Assembly (NCBI GenBank): GCA_963576725.1
Contig: OY755238.1
Span: 30,089,201 to 30,153,200, forward strand
Origin: Azorinus chamasolen
Lineage: Eukaryota; Mollusca; Bivalvia; Cardiida; Solecurtidae
Reading direction: 5' to 3'
Length of the DNA stretch: 64,000 bases
Shown here: positions 9,475 to 18,338 of the stretch, one piece after another
How the letters are laid out: each line of letters starts with the position of its first letter
Position numbering within the stretch: the stretch's first letter is position 1
Translations under genes and position numbers: made by a program
Notes under the pieces: generated by a model
Seen by the model: only the letters and a program-made list of their open reading frames with translations
The model's database searches: none
Told to the model about the DNA's origin: nothing

Positions 9475-9680
9475 TACATTAGAACCTTCCTTTAGCGTGG
9501 TAATCTTCAACAGCAGATGTTTGCTTAATACAGTGCAAATGTAACACATATTGTTCCTATGGGAGCTTTCTATATTACTTTTGTCCTGCACTAAGCTGTG
9601 TTATAATATATAGGAGTTTTCTGTATTACTTTAGATCCGTATTAAGATACCACATGCCTTACATATCCTGAAGTAGATAT
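9475..9680. mobile_element. family C pogo-like MITE with duplicated right arm
   Basis: TACATTAGAACCTTCC starts it. The hairpin runs GATGTTTGCTTAATACAGTG to the loop TTCCTATGGGAGC. The right arm then occurs twice: CTTTTGTCCTGCACTAAGC and, after a short spacer, CTTTAGATCCGTATTAAG. The right limit is uncertain. Confidence 0.55.
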
Positions 9681-9699
9681 GGTTTTGCGCTGGCGTAAG

Positions 9700-9780
9700 A
9701 CATGTTATAATGTATAGTGTGTGTGTCTGTGTGTGCGTTCGTGTTTGCATGCCTGTGATTGTGCAGATTTAGAAATATGT
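9700..9780. repeat. short GT-rich microsatellite
   Basis: GTGTGTGTCTGTGTGTGCG and adjoining GT-rich sequence. Nothing else was seen up to 9820. Confidence 0.5.
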
Positions 9781-9824
9781 TTATGTTCAGAAATGGATAC
9801 GTTTTATATGTTCTTAGTTTGGTA

Positions 9825-9930
9825 GAGTAAAACCTATCTAAGCGCCCAATTTACGAATAAGCATAGAATGATGTTTTAAAGCAGGTCGATGATTAATGCA
9901 GGGCGAAAAATTGTGCAGATAGCTCCTGCA
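9825..9930. mobile_element. left half of a family C MITE
   Basis: AGTAAAACCTATCTAAGCG and the left hairpin arm CAGGTCGATGATTAATGCAG stop at the loop AGCTCCTGCAG; the right half is missing. The break lies at the hairpin tip. Confidence 0.55.
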
Positions 9931-9976
9931 GTATCAATAGTATTTGTCGAGAGGATTTATATTTTCATATTTATAA

Positions 9977-10429
9977 TCAACCCCATTTCCTCATTTAATA
10001 TTCAATTAAGAAAAAAATGACGTCATGAATATTTATTAGTTGAACTCTATAATAGCACATGCGAAAAAGACCTTGGCAGTAACTGTAGAATCAGGTTCAT
10101 ATTATTTCATAACCCATTACCTCATAGGCTATTTTTTGATACAATCTCTTTGAATAAATCTACCGAAAAGGATCAGTAACTAGAGAAAAGGAAACTTTTA
10201 GAATTTTGTAGTTTGAAACCATTGTGATAAATAGAGCATTTGCTCCTATAGGAGCAAATGCTCTATATATCACAATGGTTTCACAAAGTGATTTTTACAG
10301 ATTCGTCAAAAGTCGTCAATATCAGGGAAAGGGATAAGCAAAAAGAGCAGATCCTGATGAGCCGACTCCTTGCGGGCCGTCTTATCTGGGTCTACTCTGT
10401 TTGCAAATGTGTATAAGGTAAAAGGTTAA
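9977..10429 (-). mobile_element. family A MITE, reverse, containing a D element
   Basis: Starts TCAACCCCATTTCC with A words (ATGACGTCATGAATATTTAT, AACTGTAGAATCAGGTTC), is broken by the D element, and resumes GCAAAAAGAGCAGATCCTGATG with loop CTCCTTGCGGGCC. It ends GTAAAAGGTTAA. Confidence 0.8.
10109..10337 (-). mobile_element. family D MITE flanked by ATAA
   Basis: Runs ATAACCCATTACCTCATAGG to TCAGGGAAAGGGATAA, 229 bp, with a near-perfect hairpin at 10215-10282. Both flanks read ATAA rather than TTAA, and other A copies have ATAAGCAAACAG at this place, so ATAA is probably the duplicated target. Relative to 1409 the element is reversed. Confidence 0.85.
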
Positions 10430-10589
10430 TGATTGTGCGTTTAAACGGGATATTTTACAGTAAATATGAAACGTGAAGATAGAGCTAATAAGTCATGCCC
10501 TCCATTTCACGTACATGTATCTATGAAATTCGACCTCTGCCTTGTTTGCTATTTCACCTTTGCCAAATGTTCAGTCGCTCAAGGATGTT

Positions 10590-10839
10590 TTAACTTTTTG
10601 CTTGCTAATCGCGTCAATATACCTACCTGTAAATAGTGAAGACCCAGATGAGACAGCTCCTGCAGGAGCTGTCTCATCAGGGTCTGCACTATTTAAAAGT
10701 TGGTTGTGCAACCAGCGCACTCCGCAGCAGTGATTACACAGCGAAATACTTGTACACAGAGAAGATATATGTAATTATACAACAGGGCATGGGTAAAGAA
10801 GGAGAAATGTATTTTAAAATTCAGCAAGCGAAGGGTTAA
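10590..10839 (+). mobile_element. family E TTAA MITE, 250 bp
   Basis: The ends are TTAACTTTTTGCTTGCT (worn) and AGCAAGCGAAGGGTTAA. The hairpin at 10629-10696 has loop GCTCCTGCAGGAGC; the left arm has CCCAGATG and the far arm complements to CCCTGATG. Confidence 0.9.
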
Positions 10840-11045
10840 CCTTGCGTCGTTCAAACACACAGTGTCTGCTTAAATTTGGATCTAGAGAAAGTCTGACTAC
10901 ACCCCATTCAATCAAGCTTTTGAGAAACTATTAACCGAGTGTCAAACAGCTTGGATCCTGATGAGACGCCGAGTTACTCGGCGTCTCATCAGGATCCAAG
11001 CTGTTTGCAAATTCAGTTCAGGTCGCGGTTAGCTGAATAAGGGTT
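10840..11045 (-). mobile_element. family B MITE, reverse
   Basis: Directly follows the E element. It carries AAATTTGGATCTAGAG and AACTATTAACCGAGTGTC, then a hairpin at 10943-11007 (CAAACAGCTTGGATCCTGAT, loop CGCCGAGTTACTCGGCG). Here both arms read CCTGATG, so position 18 is paired. It ends AATAAGGGTTA. Confidence 0.75.
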
Positions 11046-11340
11046 ATTTTTATTGAAAATATTTGCGAGACACGTTTTCAAATCATATGCCAGACTTTGT
11101 TTGCTAATTTAGCCGTCTTTATTGTTTTGTGGTCGAAGATGTAATAACACGCACTAACCGTAATGTTCTAAGTTCCAGATGAGACGCAGAACTACAATGA
11201 ATCACAGCATTCGCCAACAAACCAGTTGGAACACTGATCGTTATGTTTTTAAATAAATGGAACAAAATTTTCAACTTTTAAAATCATGTAGATCACATGG
11301 TTCATACATACGACATGTATTCATCTGGCTAAGAGTTTAC
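11046..11340. other. unassigned, with a B-hairpin trace
   Basis: TTCCAGATGAGACGCAGAAC near 11175 is a fragment of a B arm. Nothing else was recognised. Confidence 0.3.
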
Positions 11341-11565
11341 CCTAAGCCTACTATGAAAATGATCTCTGCTTAATATCTCTAATCTGTTAATGGTTTCAGT
11401 TAATTCCGATTTATCTAAGCTTTAGAGAGACTTTTGATCTAGTGCCAAACAGCTTGGATCCTGATTAAAAGCCGAATTACTCGGCGTTTCATCTGAATAC
11501 AAGTTGTTTGAAAATGTTATCAAAATTGTAGTTCTTGCACTTACTTAACAGGAAAAGGGCTAGCA
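11341..11565 (-). mobile_element. family B MITE, reverse, diverged
   Basis: The hairpin at 11447-11511 keeps CAAACAGCTTGGATCCTGAT and ACTCGGCGTTTCATCTGAAT. Long-side words (TTTAGAGAGACTTTTGATC) are on the left. The right end has decayed around CTTAACAGGAAAAGGG. Confidence 0.55.
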
Positions 11566-11752
11566 TTTTGCACACTAAATGCTTAAAAATAAAATTCCAG
11601 AAAAAAAATCCTTGCATTTTCTTTTCTAAATGCAGTAGAAATGTCCAGTAATTTGAATTTTGGTGTGACTGTGTGTTTCTTGACGTCCGGTCTGGATCTA
11701 CAATGTTTGCATGGTAAATCACATTTCTCTACCAACGCACTGAGTGTTACAT

Positions 11753-12090
11753 GTAACCCTTATCAGTCTAACTGCGACTACACTCACATTTGCAAACAGC
11801 TTGGATCCTGATGAGACGTCGAGTAAATCGACGTCTCATCTGGATCCAAGCTGTTTGACAATCGGTAGTTTTTCGTCGTCTGCAATCCAATTTTGTTCGA
11901 TCATTCGGTACAATAAAGAAATCCGAGAAATAAATGCAAATTTCAAAGAATTGAGCACAGATATGGAAATAGAGATTGAGACAAAACGTGAAATCCCTGA
12001 TCAGACGCCGCCTTTAAAAGGCGGCGTCTGATCTGGGACTGCACTATTTGTCGTGGTGCATTTTTGCGACATTGGCGGTGAAAGGGTTAA
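11753..12090. mobile_element. B/F chimeric MITE with two hairpins
   Basis: Begins GTAACCCTTATCAGTC with a B hairpin at 11793-11857 (loop ACGTCGAGTAAATCGACGT). From TCGTCGTCTGCAATCCAATT it is family F to the end GGCGGTGAAAGGGTTAA, with an F hairpin at 11980-12052. The F left end is missing. The B hairpin has its position-18 asymmetry reversed relative to all other scorable B copies (the short-side arm reads CCTGAT). Confidence 0.75.
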
Positions 12091-12119
12091 GCGTTAGTTC
12101 CTTCCATCCCAATGGCGAA

Positions 12120-12245
12120 CCCGCTGTAACTATACAAACAAAATGAATCCAAATGAAATGCGGAGCTACTCGGCGTCTCATCTGGATTCAAACTGTTTGC
12201 AAATTGCAAGTCAGGTGGCAGTTAGCGAGATAAGAGTCAAATATT
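12120..12245 (-). mobile_element. family B MITE fragment
   Basis: The hairpin at about 12135-12199 (AAACAAAATGAATCCAAATG, right arm CATCTGGATTCAAACTG) and the right-end words CAGTTAGCGAGATAAGAGTC remain. The left part is not distinguishable. Confidence 0.5.
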
Positions 12246-12330
12246 GAAAGTATTTTCAAGACACGTTTTCATGTCATATGTCAGCCTGTTTGTCTGCCGA
12301 TTTGTCACAATTCTCCACTATCGTACGGAA

Positions 12331-12520
12331 TATTAACTCTTGCACTGTCAGTGATGAATTTCAAATTGTATGGATCCAGGTAAGACGTCGAGTAACTCGG
12401 TGTATCATCAGGATCCAAACAGTGTGTTACTGTGATAATGTGTGTATTGCTATTTTTTGTCTTGAAATTAAAGCAGACGATAAATTTTGCTCATAACAAA
12501 ATGTAGCGGCGAAAGTGCAT
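12331..12520 (+). mobile_element. family B MITE, diverged
   Basis: Starts ATTAACTCTTGCACTGTCAG and ends GTAGCGGCGAAAGTG. The hairpin near 12364-12428 reads GTATGGATCCAGGTAAGAC with a partner complementing to GGATCCTGATGA. The long side keeps AGCAGACGATAAATTTTG as in the copy at 15145. Confidence 0.6.
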
Positions 12521-12524
12521 ATTG

Positions 12525-12738
12525 TACAGTAAAGTCTCTCTAAACAGACCGCTTGATTTATTAACACAGTAAGCTGTAAAATCATGTGACAGCTTAACAC
12601 AGGACAACAGTGATACAGAAAGCTCCTATGGGAGCTTTCTGTATCACCTTTGTCCTGTATTTAGCTGCCACCGATTTTAAAAAATAAAATATCAAAACTT
12701 CCGTTGAGTAGCCGTATTTACGAGACTGTACTGCTGTA
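12525..12738. mobile_element. family C pogo-like MITE
   Basis: TA-CAGTAAAGTCTCTCTAAAC is at the left and CGAGACTGTACTGCTG-TA at the right. The hairpin at about 12586-12670 is GTGACAGCTTAACACAGGAC with loop GCTCCTATGGGAGC. Confidence 0.75.
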
Positions 12739-12918
12739 TAAGTATAAAGAGAGGTCTCTGTAAGCATTTACCTGCTCACGTAGGCCATGGAAAATAAAAA
12801 AGGAAAACGTTTACGGAGTCTTTATGAAACGTGACTGCATCTTCAGTATGACAAAATACCACTTTAATGAAAGTTTAAAATCCTTTACACTGTTGTAAAC
12901 AAAAATCATGTCTGCCAA

Positions 12919-13088
12919 AATTTGAACCTGGTGCATGATTGACTTCTTTCAGATTCGTTTAAATGTTTGGGGTCTATTGACCGAATGTCAAACAGCTTGG
13001 AACCTGATGAGTCGCCGAGTTACTCGGCGTCTCATCTGGATCTAATCTGTGTGCAAATGCTAGTCAGGGCGAAGATGGCGGGATAAGA
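12919..13088 (-). mobile_element. family B MITE, reverse
   Basis: AAAATTTGAACCTGGTGCAT, then CTATTGACCGAATGTC, then the hairpin at 12989-13053 (CAAACAGCTTGGAACCTGAT, loop CGCCGAGTTACTCGGCG). The left arm has CCTGATG and the right complements to CCAGATG. The right end is worn (GGCGGGATAAGA). Confidence 0.65.
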
Positions 13089-13171
13089 ACTGACATTTTC
13101 TCTAGAAATACAATGTACAGTCACACATCCTCTCTACAAGAATTATAAGAAATTTTCCACTGCGTTTATAT

Positions 13172-13265
13172 GACAGATGGTAGCTAAATGCAGGACAAAA
13201 AATTATGCAAAAAGCTCCGTAGAGTGTTCAGTATCACTTTTGTTCCGCATTAAGCTACCATCTGG
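13172..13265. repeat. family C hairpin
   Basis: ACAGATGGTAGCTAAATGCA and GCATTAAGCTACCATCTGGT are the outer arms; the loop has changed to AGCTCCGTAGAGTG. No outer pogo ends were identified. Confidence 0.55.
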
Positions 13266-13290
13266 TTTCAAAAACGTGTGTTCCTATGTA

Positions 13291-13518
13291 ATACAGTTAA
13301 AACATGATACTACAGACACTCAAATACGTACCATTATTGATCTTTAACACAGGATGCAGCTTATGCAGTATGAAAGTCATGCAGAAAGCTCCTCTAGGAG
13401 CTTTCTGCATGACTTTCACCCTGCTTTAAGCAGCCTCCTGCCTACAAAGACACATTCTTCATTACATGTACTAAAAATTTCGTAGTATCGAGTTTGTACT
13501 ATACGAGTTGTCGCTGTA
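13291..13518. mobile_element. family C pogo-like MITE
   Basis: TACAGTTAAAACATGATAC is at the left and TATACGAGTTGTCGCTGTA at the right. The hairpin at 13351-13440 is AGGATGCAGCTTATGCAG with the perfect centre GCAGAAAGCTCCTCTAGGAG. Confidence 0.7.
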
Positions 13519-13606
13519 AACAGGCTTTACTGTATACGTGTGCGTGCTTTGAAATATTAGAGTACATATCAAATGTTTTCCACACAAGCTGACATCTGCT
13601 GTGGTA

Positions 13607-13735
13607 TTGTTTACCTATCATTCACGTAAGAAGTGATATCATCATAAACATTTATAAGTTGATTTTTATAAGGATAATGCAGACAGCTCCTCTGGAAACT
13701 GTCTTGATTTCAGCTAAATCTGTTCAATAAAACCA
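13607..13735 (-). mobile_element. family A MITE fragment
   Basis: TTTACCTATCATTCACGTAAG and ATGTTTA-like AACATTTATAAGTTGAT are the 3' half of A in reverse. CAGACAGCTCCTCTGGAAAC is a collapsed hairpin. Confidence 0.4.
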
Positions 13736-13817
13736 AATCATTTCGACATTGCTCTATGCGGTTGCATAATGACCGCTAGCGTGGAAACTGTCATATCGTT
13801 TAAACCTTTACTCCCTA

Positions 13818-14141
13818 TACTGTTGAACTTCGATATCTCGAACTCCGATAACTCGAACTTCAGGATAACTCGGCCTAAAAGTTCTGCCCTTCCAACGTTA
13901 ACAACACAGACTTGTATCACAATGTATCACTACACATATCTAGAAACACACGTGACAGCTTAATGCAGGTCGAAAGTAATACTGAAAGCTCCAACAGGAG
14001 CTTTCAGCATTTCTTTTGACCTGCATTGAGCTGAGAGATTGAGATATTGATCAACTTATAAATCGGATGACTCGAACATCTGTTATATCGTACTAATTTG
14101 CATGGCCTCTTGAAGTTCGAGATACCGAACTTCCAACTGTA
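13818..14141. mobile_element. family K pogo-like MITE
   Basis: TA-CTGTTGAACTTCGATATC on the left mirrors GATACCGAACTTCCAACTG-TA on the right, 324 bp. The hairpin near 13954-14034 has arms CAGCTTAATGCAGGTCGAAA and loop GCTCCAACAGGAGC. AACTCCGATAACTCG recurs near the left end. Confidence 0.82.
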
Positions 14142-14152
14142 TACAACTTCCA

Positions 14153-14373
14153 GTGCCCTTGTAAAAAGAGTAAACCTTGATCAGGCAGCACCTACAGGAT
14201 CTGTCTGATCAGGGTTCAAATCTGTTTGCTTATAGAATATCATAAATCTGATTCTACAGTGTCTGTCATGTCTAAATACACGCACACGTGCATTTGACAT
14301 AGTTATAAAAATCAATAATTTAATATTAATGATGTCATAATTTCTTACATGAATATTCATGGAACACGGGATT
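14153..14373 (+). mobile_element. family A MITE, left end missing
   Basis: The hairpin at about 14163-14232 has left arm TAAAAAGAGTAAACCTTGATC and right arm GATCAGGGTTCAAATCTG, followed by the A long side (TAATATTAATGATGTCATAA, TTACATGAATATTCATGG). The left end abuts the K element at 13818. Confidence 0.6.
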
Positions 14374-14399
14374 AATAGTGTAAGTCTATATACATGTAC

Positions 14400-14576
14400 A
14401 ACCTAGAAAGACGGCTGTCTTTATCTAAAGTGTCTGAGGTGTTCTAGTGATAAGACTTAGGATCGATTCAGTCGAGGATTGAACCCGCGACTTCCGATTC
14501 CGAGATTCAGCTTTCAACTTACTGAACTCTTCGTGTGGTGTCGGATTCCATTTCCCGTTATTTGATGACTTTCAGA
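14400..14576 (-). repeat. tRNA-like (SINE-type) fragment
   Basis: GTCGAGGATTGAACCCGC reads on the minus strand as GCGGGTTCAATCCTCGAC, close to a tRNA T-arm/B box. A related segment is at 14745-14790 and another at 16399-16450. No complete cloverleaf was found. Confidence 0.35.
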
Positions 14577-14735
14577 GGTCCAGATAAGATGCGTAATTTA
14601 AGACATTTTCAGGAATAACCTCTTTATTTCAGCACCAAACCCTATGCTCGAAGAAACGGTCCCAAAGAGTGGTAACAAAATTGGTTTGGTGGGGAAATGA
14701 CGACTTTTGTACTGGATAAACACGTTTATCTGTTT
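14577..14735 (+). mobile_element. family G palindromic MITE, diverged
   Basis: The left end is TCCAGATAAGATGCGTAATT. The hairpin CACCAAACCCTATGCTCGAA pairs with ATTGGTTTGGTGGGGAAATG across a shortened centre (GTCCCAAAGAGTGGT). The right end GACGACTTTTGTACTGG matches 18290. Confidence 0.55.
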
Positions 14736-14955
14736 CTAAGGACTTTGGAAAGACCCGGTTGAGGATTGAACCGGGGGACGAATTCCAGTTCAGTAATTCG
14801 AAGTATAACTGCTGAACTCTCCATATGGTGACTATTCTTTTTCACGGGATTTCGATAATATGTTGGAACGACTGGGTCCTTTATTTCCCACATCAGTATT
14901 ATAGAATTATAATCTGGTTATATTACGAATAATGTATGATGTTTGGTAACAATTG

Positions 14956-15378
14956 TACAATAGAACCTGTCATCAGCGGCCATTGATTTAGAGAACAAAG
15001 GAGTCTTAGACAGCAGGTGGTTGCTTCATGCAGGGCATAAGTAATACGGAAAGCTTCTATATGAGCTTTCTGTATTGCTTATGACCTGCATTAAGCTACC
15101 ATCTCCTTTACATACAAATTATTAGACCTATGTTTGATTGCAGTTTAACCTCTTCCGTGCCACAATGACGGGTTTATGATATCACATACAAACAGTTTGG
15201 ATCCAGATGAGACGCCGAGTAACTCGGCGTCTCATCTGGATCCAAACTGTTTGACACTCTGTTTACTGTTTTATAAAGAAAATGAAAGAAATGCACACAC
15301 TTACACTAAAAATAAACGAAACTATGCACAGCAGACGACATTGCTGGCACCGAAAGTGTTAAGAGAGGTTCGTTCTAC
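14956..15378. mobile_element. family C pogo-like MITE containing a B element
   Basis: TA-CAATAGAACCTGTCATC starts it. The hairpin at about 15013-15106 is CAGCAGGTGGTTGCTTCATG with loop GCTTCTATATGAGC. After the B insertion the right end reads GAGAGGTTCGTTCTACT. Excising B leaves ATTGCAGTTTAAGAGAGG. Confidence 0.75.
15145..15362 (+). mobile_element. family B TTAA MITE, reference copy
   Basis: 218 bp between TTAA and TTAA. The left end is TTAACCTCTTCCGTGCCA; the right end is TGGCACCGAAAGTGTTAA. The hairpin at 15189-15253 is a perfect 65-bp palindrome starting CAAACAGTTTGGATCCAGAT, loop CGCCGAGTAACTCGGCG. Position 18 is paired in this copy. It contains BamHI-type GGATCC in both arms. Confidence 0.88.
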
Positions 15379-15419
15379 TCTTATACATTTATCTAATTAG
15401 CGTTGTAAACCATGTGAAT

Positions 15420-15801
15420 ATGAAACATATACCGATATTTGCAAACGGTGTAAACTCAGATCAGAGGGCTCCTAAATGAGCAATCTGATCAGAGTCTGCA
15501 CTCTTTGCCATTCGAAGTCATGTAGCAAATTGAAGCATTTTATACTTAAAACTGACTACATGCATATAGTAAAACAGTGTTGGATCATTTCACGTTGAAA
15601 GTTCAACACTCAAATGGTTCGTTAGAGCATCCACGGTAACAGATTGTCCCCGAAAATGGAGAACACACCTCATTGACGTCAATGGCTCACGACCTTTTAT
15701 TTATATACTGGAATGTTGGTACATGTATATTCGTCTAGGTACTAATGAACTGCATTCTTGCTTTTGAATGGGTAAAACGCGTTCAAAATGGGTCAAAAGG
15801 T
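15420..15801. repeat. H-type hairpin with long 3' tail, copy 1
   Basis: The hairpin at 15441-15508 (GCAAACGGTGTAAACTCAGA, right arm GATCAGAGTCTGCACTCTTT) is followed by TAGCAAATTGAAGCA and CATTGACGTCAATGGCTCAC. The same tail follows the hairpin at 17035, as part of the segmental duplication. Confidence 0.6.
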
Positions 15802-15805
15802 GGTA

Positions 15806-15904
15806 ACTTAATTTATGCAGGCAGAAAGTAAGTCAGAAAGCTCCAAACATAGCTCCCTGTATTAATTTTTTTTATATAGTGTTACATTAAGCTGCCACAT
15901 GCTC
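15806..15904. repeat. worn family C hairpin
   Basis: GGTGGTAACTTAATTTATGC and ACATTAAGCTGCCACATG remain as arms, with the loop reduced to AGCTCCAAACATAGCTCC. Confidence 0.5.
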
Positions 15905-16154
15905 TTAAACCCTTTCCCTTATGTAAGCGCATTTTGACGCATCTGCAAACAGAGTAGACCCAGATCAGACGGCTCCTGTAAGAGCCGTCTGATCAGGGTC
16001 TACTCTGTTTGCTTATGATGTAATATAGATCTGATTCTAAAGCTTCTGCCTGAGCCAAAATGGCCTGTGTTCATATGCCGTTATAAAAAATAATCTTATT
16101 AATATTCATGACGTCATTATTTAATACATGAATATTCACCAGGGAAAGGGTTAA
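15905..16154 (+). mobile_element. family A TTAA MITE, reference copy
   Basis: 250 bp between TTAA and TTAA. The left end is TTAAACCCTTTCCCTTATG; the right end is CACCAGGGAAAGGGTTAA. The hairpin at 15945-16012 (68 bp) is GCAAACAGAGTAGACCCAGA with loop GGCTCCTGTAAGAGCC. The left arm has CCCAGATC and the right complements to CCCTGATC. The long side has AATATTCATGACGTCATTAT, so a CRE-like TGACGTCA and ATTCAT-rich sequence are family features. Confidence 0.9.
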
Positions 16155-16182
16155 CCCTCTTCTTTGTTTTAGTATATACCGT

Positions 16183-16395
16183 TTAACCCCTTCAGTGCAA
16201 GAAGCGAGTCAATAATGCCTCTTGCAAACAGTGTGGATCCAGATGAGAGGGCTGCAAGAGGAGCCCTCTCATTACGATCTGCAATGCTTGCCATGTTACA
16301 CATTTCTTTTAACAAACCCTTGACTATTCTATATAAGCCTAACTGTTTGAATTTTGGAATAATATTCTTCGCGTGATGACAGTTTCATTTCATGG
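16183..16395 (+). mobile_element. family H TTAA MITE
   Basis: The left end is TTAACCCCTTCAGTGCAAG, followed by AAGCGAGTCAATAATGCC. The hairpin at 16224-16291 is GCAAACAGTGTGGATCCAGA with loop GGGCTGCAAGAGGAGCCC. CCATGTTACAC follows, as in the other H copies. The right end is not clear. Confidence 0.7.
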
Positions 16396-16544
16396 CATTC
16401 ATAAGACTTTAGAGAGATTCGATTAAGGATCGAACCGGCGAATAAATCCCGGCTCTCCTTCTTTTCATCTGTTTCCCACATCTGTTCCTTCAGTACTGTA
16501 TATACCTCGTGTATTGCAAACACTGTATGCCTTTTGATTACAAA

Positions 16545-16960
16545 TGTACAATAGAACATGTCCTCAGCGCTCGTTCATTTCTTGAACATAGGAGTCTTAA
16601 CCCTTCGCTGGCTAATCACGTCAATATACCTACCTGTAAATAGTGAAGACCCAGATGAGACAGCTCCTGCAGGAGCTGTCTCATCAGGGTCTGCACTATT
16701 TTCAAGTTGATTGTGCAACCAGTGCACTCAACAGCAATGATTGCACAGCGAAATACTTGTACACAGTGAAGATATATGTAATTATACAACAGGGCATGGG
16801 TAAAGAAGGAGAAATGTATTTTAAAATTCAGCAAGCGAAGGGTTAAAAGGCAGGCGATTGCTTAATACAGGGCACAAGTAATATAGCAACTTTCTGGATT
16901 ACTTGTGATCTGCATTAAGCTACCACCTGTCTTACAGACCCATAGTTAGACCTATTCTAT
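16545..16960. mobile_element. family C pogo-like MITE containing an E element
   Basis: TGTACAATAGAACATGTCCTC is the left end and the E element interrupts it at 16597. The hairpin follows at about 16850-16930 (AGGCAGGCGATTGCTTAATA, right arm GCATTAAGCTACCACCTGTC), with a shortened loop. Confidence 0.65.
16597..16846 (+). mobile_element. family E TTAA MITE, 250 bp
   Basis: The ends are TTAACCCTTCGCTGGCT and AGCAAGCGAAGGGTTAA. The hairpin starts at 16636 with loop GCTCCTGCAGGAGC. The paralogous site in copy 1 of the duplication reads GGAGTCTTAGACAGC (15001-15014), an empty or repaired target. Confidence 0.92.
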
Positions 16961-17009
16961 AGGCAGCTTACGACATGTTCTACCATAATATCCACTTGAC
17001 TTTGTGAAT

Positions 17010-17372
17010 GCATAATATAAGTGTACAGATATTTTCAAACAGTGAAGAGCCAGACCAGAGAGCCCTCCGGGAGACCTCTGGTCAAAATCTGCACTATTTG
17101 TCAAAAGTTTGTAGCAAATTGAAGCAGATCATACTGAAAGGATACATAGTGCAATAATTTGGACCACTCCACTTTGAATATTCAGCACTCAAAGTGTTAA
17201 AGGTCATTATAGCTACCAATGTAACCAGAAAATGGCGAAAACATTCCCATTGACGTCAATGGATCATGCCATTTTATTTATATACTCGATTTTTCGGATA
17301 TTTGTCCAGGTACTAATAAACTGTAATCCTACTTTTGAAATAGTAATTAATACCGTTCAAATTGGGTCAAAA
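17010..17372. repeat. H-type hairpin with long 3' tail, copy 2
   Basis: The hairpin at 17035-17100 is CAAACAGTGAAGAGCCAGAC with a GAGAGCCCTCCGGGAGACCTC centre. The tail TAGCAAATTGAAGCAGATC to TCAAATTGGGTCAAAAG parallels copy 1 at 15420. Confidence 0.6.
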
Positions 17373-17433
17373 GCGAAAGCTTAGTGCAGGGAAAAAGTAA
17401 GCCAGAAATCTTCTTTGTTTTATTTCATACTAC

Positions 17434-17645
17434 TTGACTCCTTGACAGCGGGAAGCGAGTCATTAATGCCTCTTGCAAAACAGTGTAGACCCAGATGAAA
17501 GGGTTCCTAGAGGAGCTCTCTCATCTGGGTCTGCACAGTTTGTCATGTTACACTTTTTTTAACAAATATCTGAATATTTACGGTAAGCTTTGCCTGTTTG
17601 AATTTTGATACAGTATATATGACGATTCATTGCTGAAAGGGTTAA
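17434..17645 (+). mobile_element. family H TTAA MITE
   Basis: The left end is worn (CTCCTTGACAGCGGGAAGC); the right end is CATTGCTGAAAGGGTTAA. The hairpin at 17474-17543 is GCAAAACAGTGTAGACCCAG, loop GGGTTCCTAGAGGAGCTC, with position 18 paired. Confidence 0.75.
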
Positions 17646-18140
17646 AGTAGAGTTACTGTCATTAATTTCGCAAGCAAATGTCATCGAATGGATGACTTAA
17701 ATAAGGTGTACAAACTAGAACACTCTAACACGCAACAATAGATCTTTGTGATTGATCCGTATGCTTTTGAGACCCCATTAACTAGACATTCGCAAAGTTT
17801 GTTGAGTGTTGATGTAGATCAGAGGACGTCTGAAGGAATCTTCTGATTAGGGTCTGAACTGCTTGATAAACAAAATTGTGTCAAACTATTTTACTCTCAG
17901 TTGTGTCTTCGCTTGTTTCAAGTCCATCGTATAAAAATTTAAAGTACATATACCATTAAATAATAAAACCTATTTGTAGACCGCAATGTGTAACGTTTTC
18001 TGTTCACATTTTCTGTTCTATATCTTATTCAAATAATGTTTATAAATGTTGGCAGACATTGAATATTATGAATATAATTATATGGTTTCTAATAGGTAGT
18101 ATAGGTGGGATAAGTACGACTTTTGCCCAAAAACCGTATA
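17646..18140. other. unassigned AT-rich sequence
   Basis: An eroded A/H hairpin lies at about 17790-17875 (GATGTAGATCAGAGGACGTC with GATTAGGGTCTGAACTGC). No genes or further repeats were recognised. Confidence 0.35.
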
Positions 18141-18144
18141 ACCC

Positions 18145-18338
18145 AAAAACCATAAGATGCGTAAATTAAAACACTTTCAAGAACAACTTCTTTATTTCTC
18201 AGTTAAACATTGTGTTGTGACCACTCTTAAGAATCGTCTCTTCGTGACGATTCTAAAGAGCAGTCACAACATAGGGGTTGGTTGAGAAATGGCGACTTAA
18301 ATATTTGAGTACGCACTTTTTATCTGTAGCTCTGGCAT
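18145..18338 (+). mobile_element. family G palindromic MITE
   Basis: The left end is ATAAGATGCGTAAATTAAAA. The hairpin at about 18192-18289 is TCTCAGTTAAACATTGTGTT ... GACCACTC, with centre GAATCGTCTCTTCGTGACGA. The right end GAGTACGCACTTTTTATCTG runs to GCTCTGG. Confidence 0.75.

Larger units (their letters stand above)
14740..15860. repeat. segmental duplication, copy 1
   Basis: Matches 16400-17420 in the same order: a tRNA-like stretch, TTCCCACATC, the C left end (TGTACAATAGAAC), a C hairpin, an H-type hairpin, CATTGACGTCAATGG, TTTATTTATATACT, and a second C half. Copy 1 carries a B insertion (15145) absent from copy 2; copy 2 carries an E insertion (16597) absent from copy 1. Confidence 0.7.
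16400..17420. repeat. segmental duplication, copy 2
   Basis: Partner of 14740-15860; see that entry for the shared order. A family H element precedes the second C half in a similar relation on both sides (16183 and 17434), so the duplicated unit may be longer and tandem. Confidence 0.65.
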
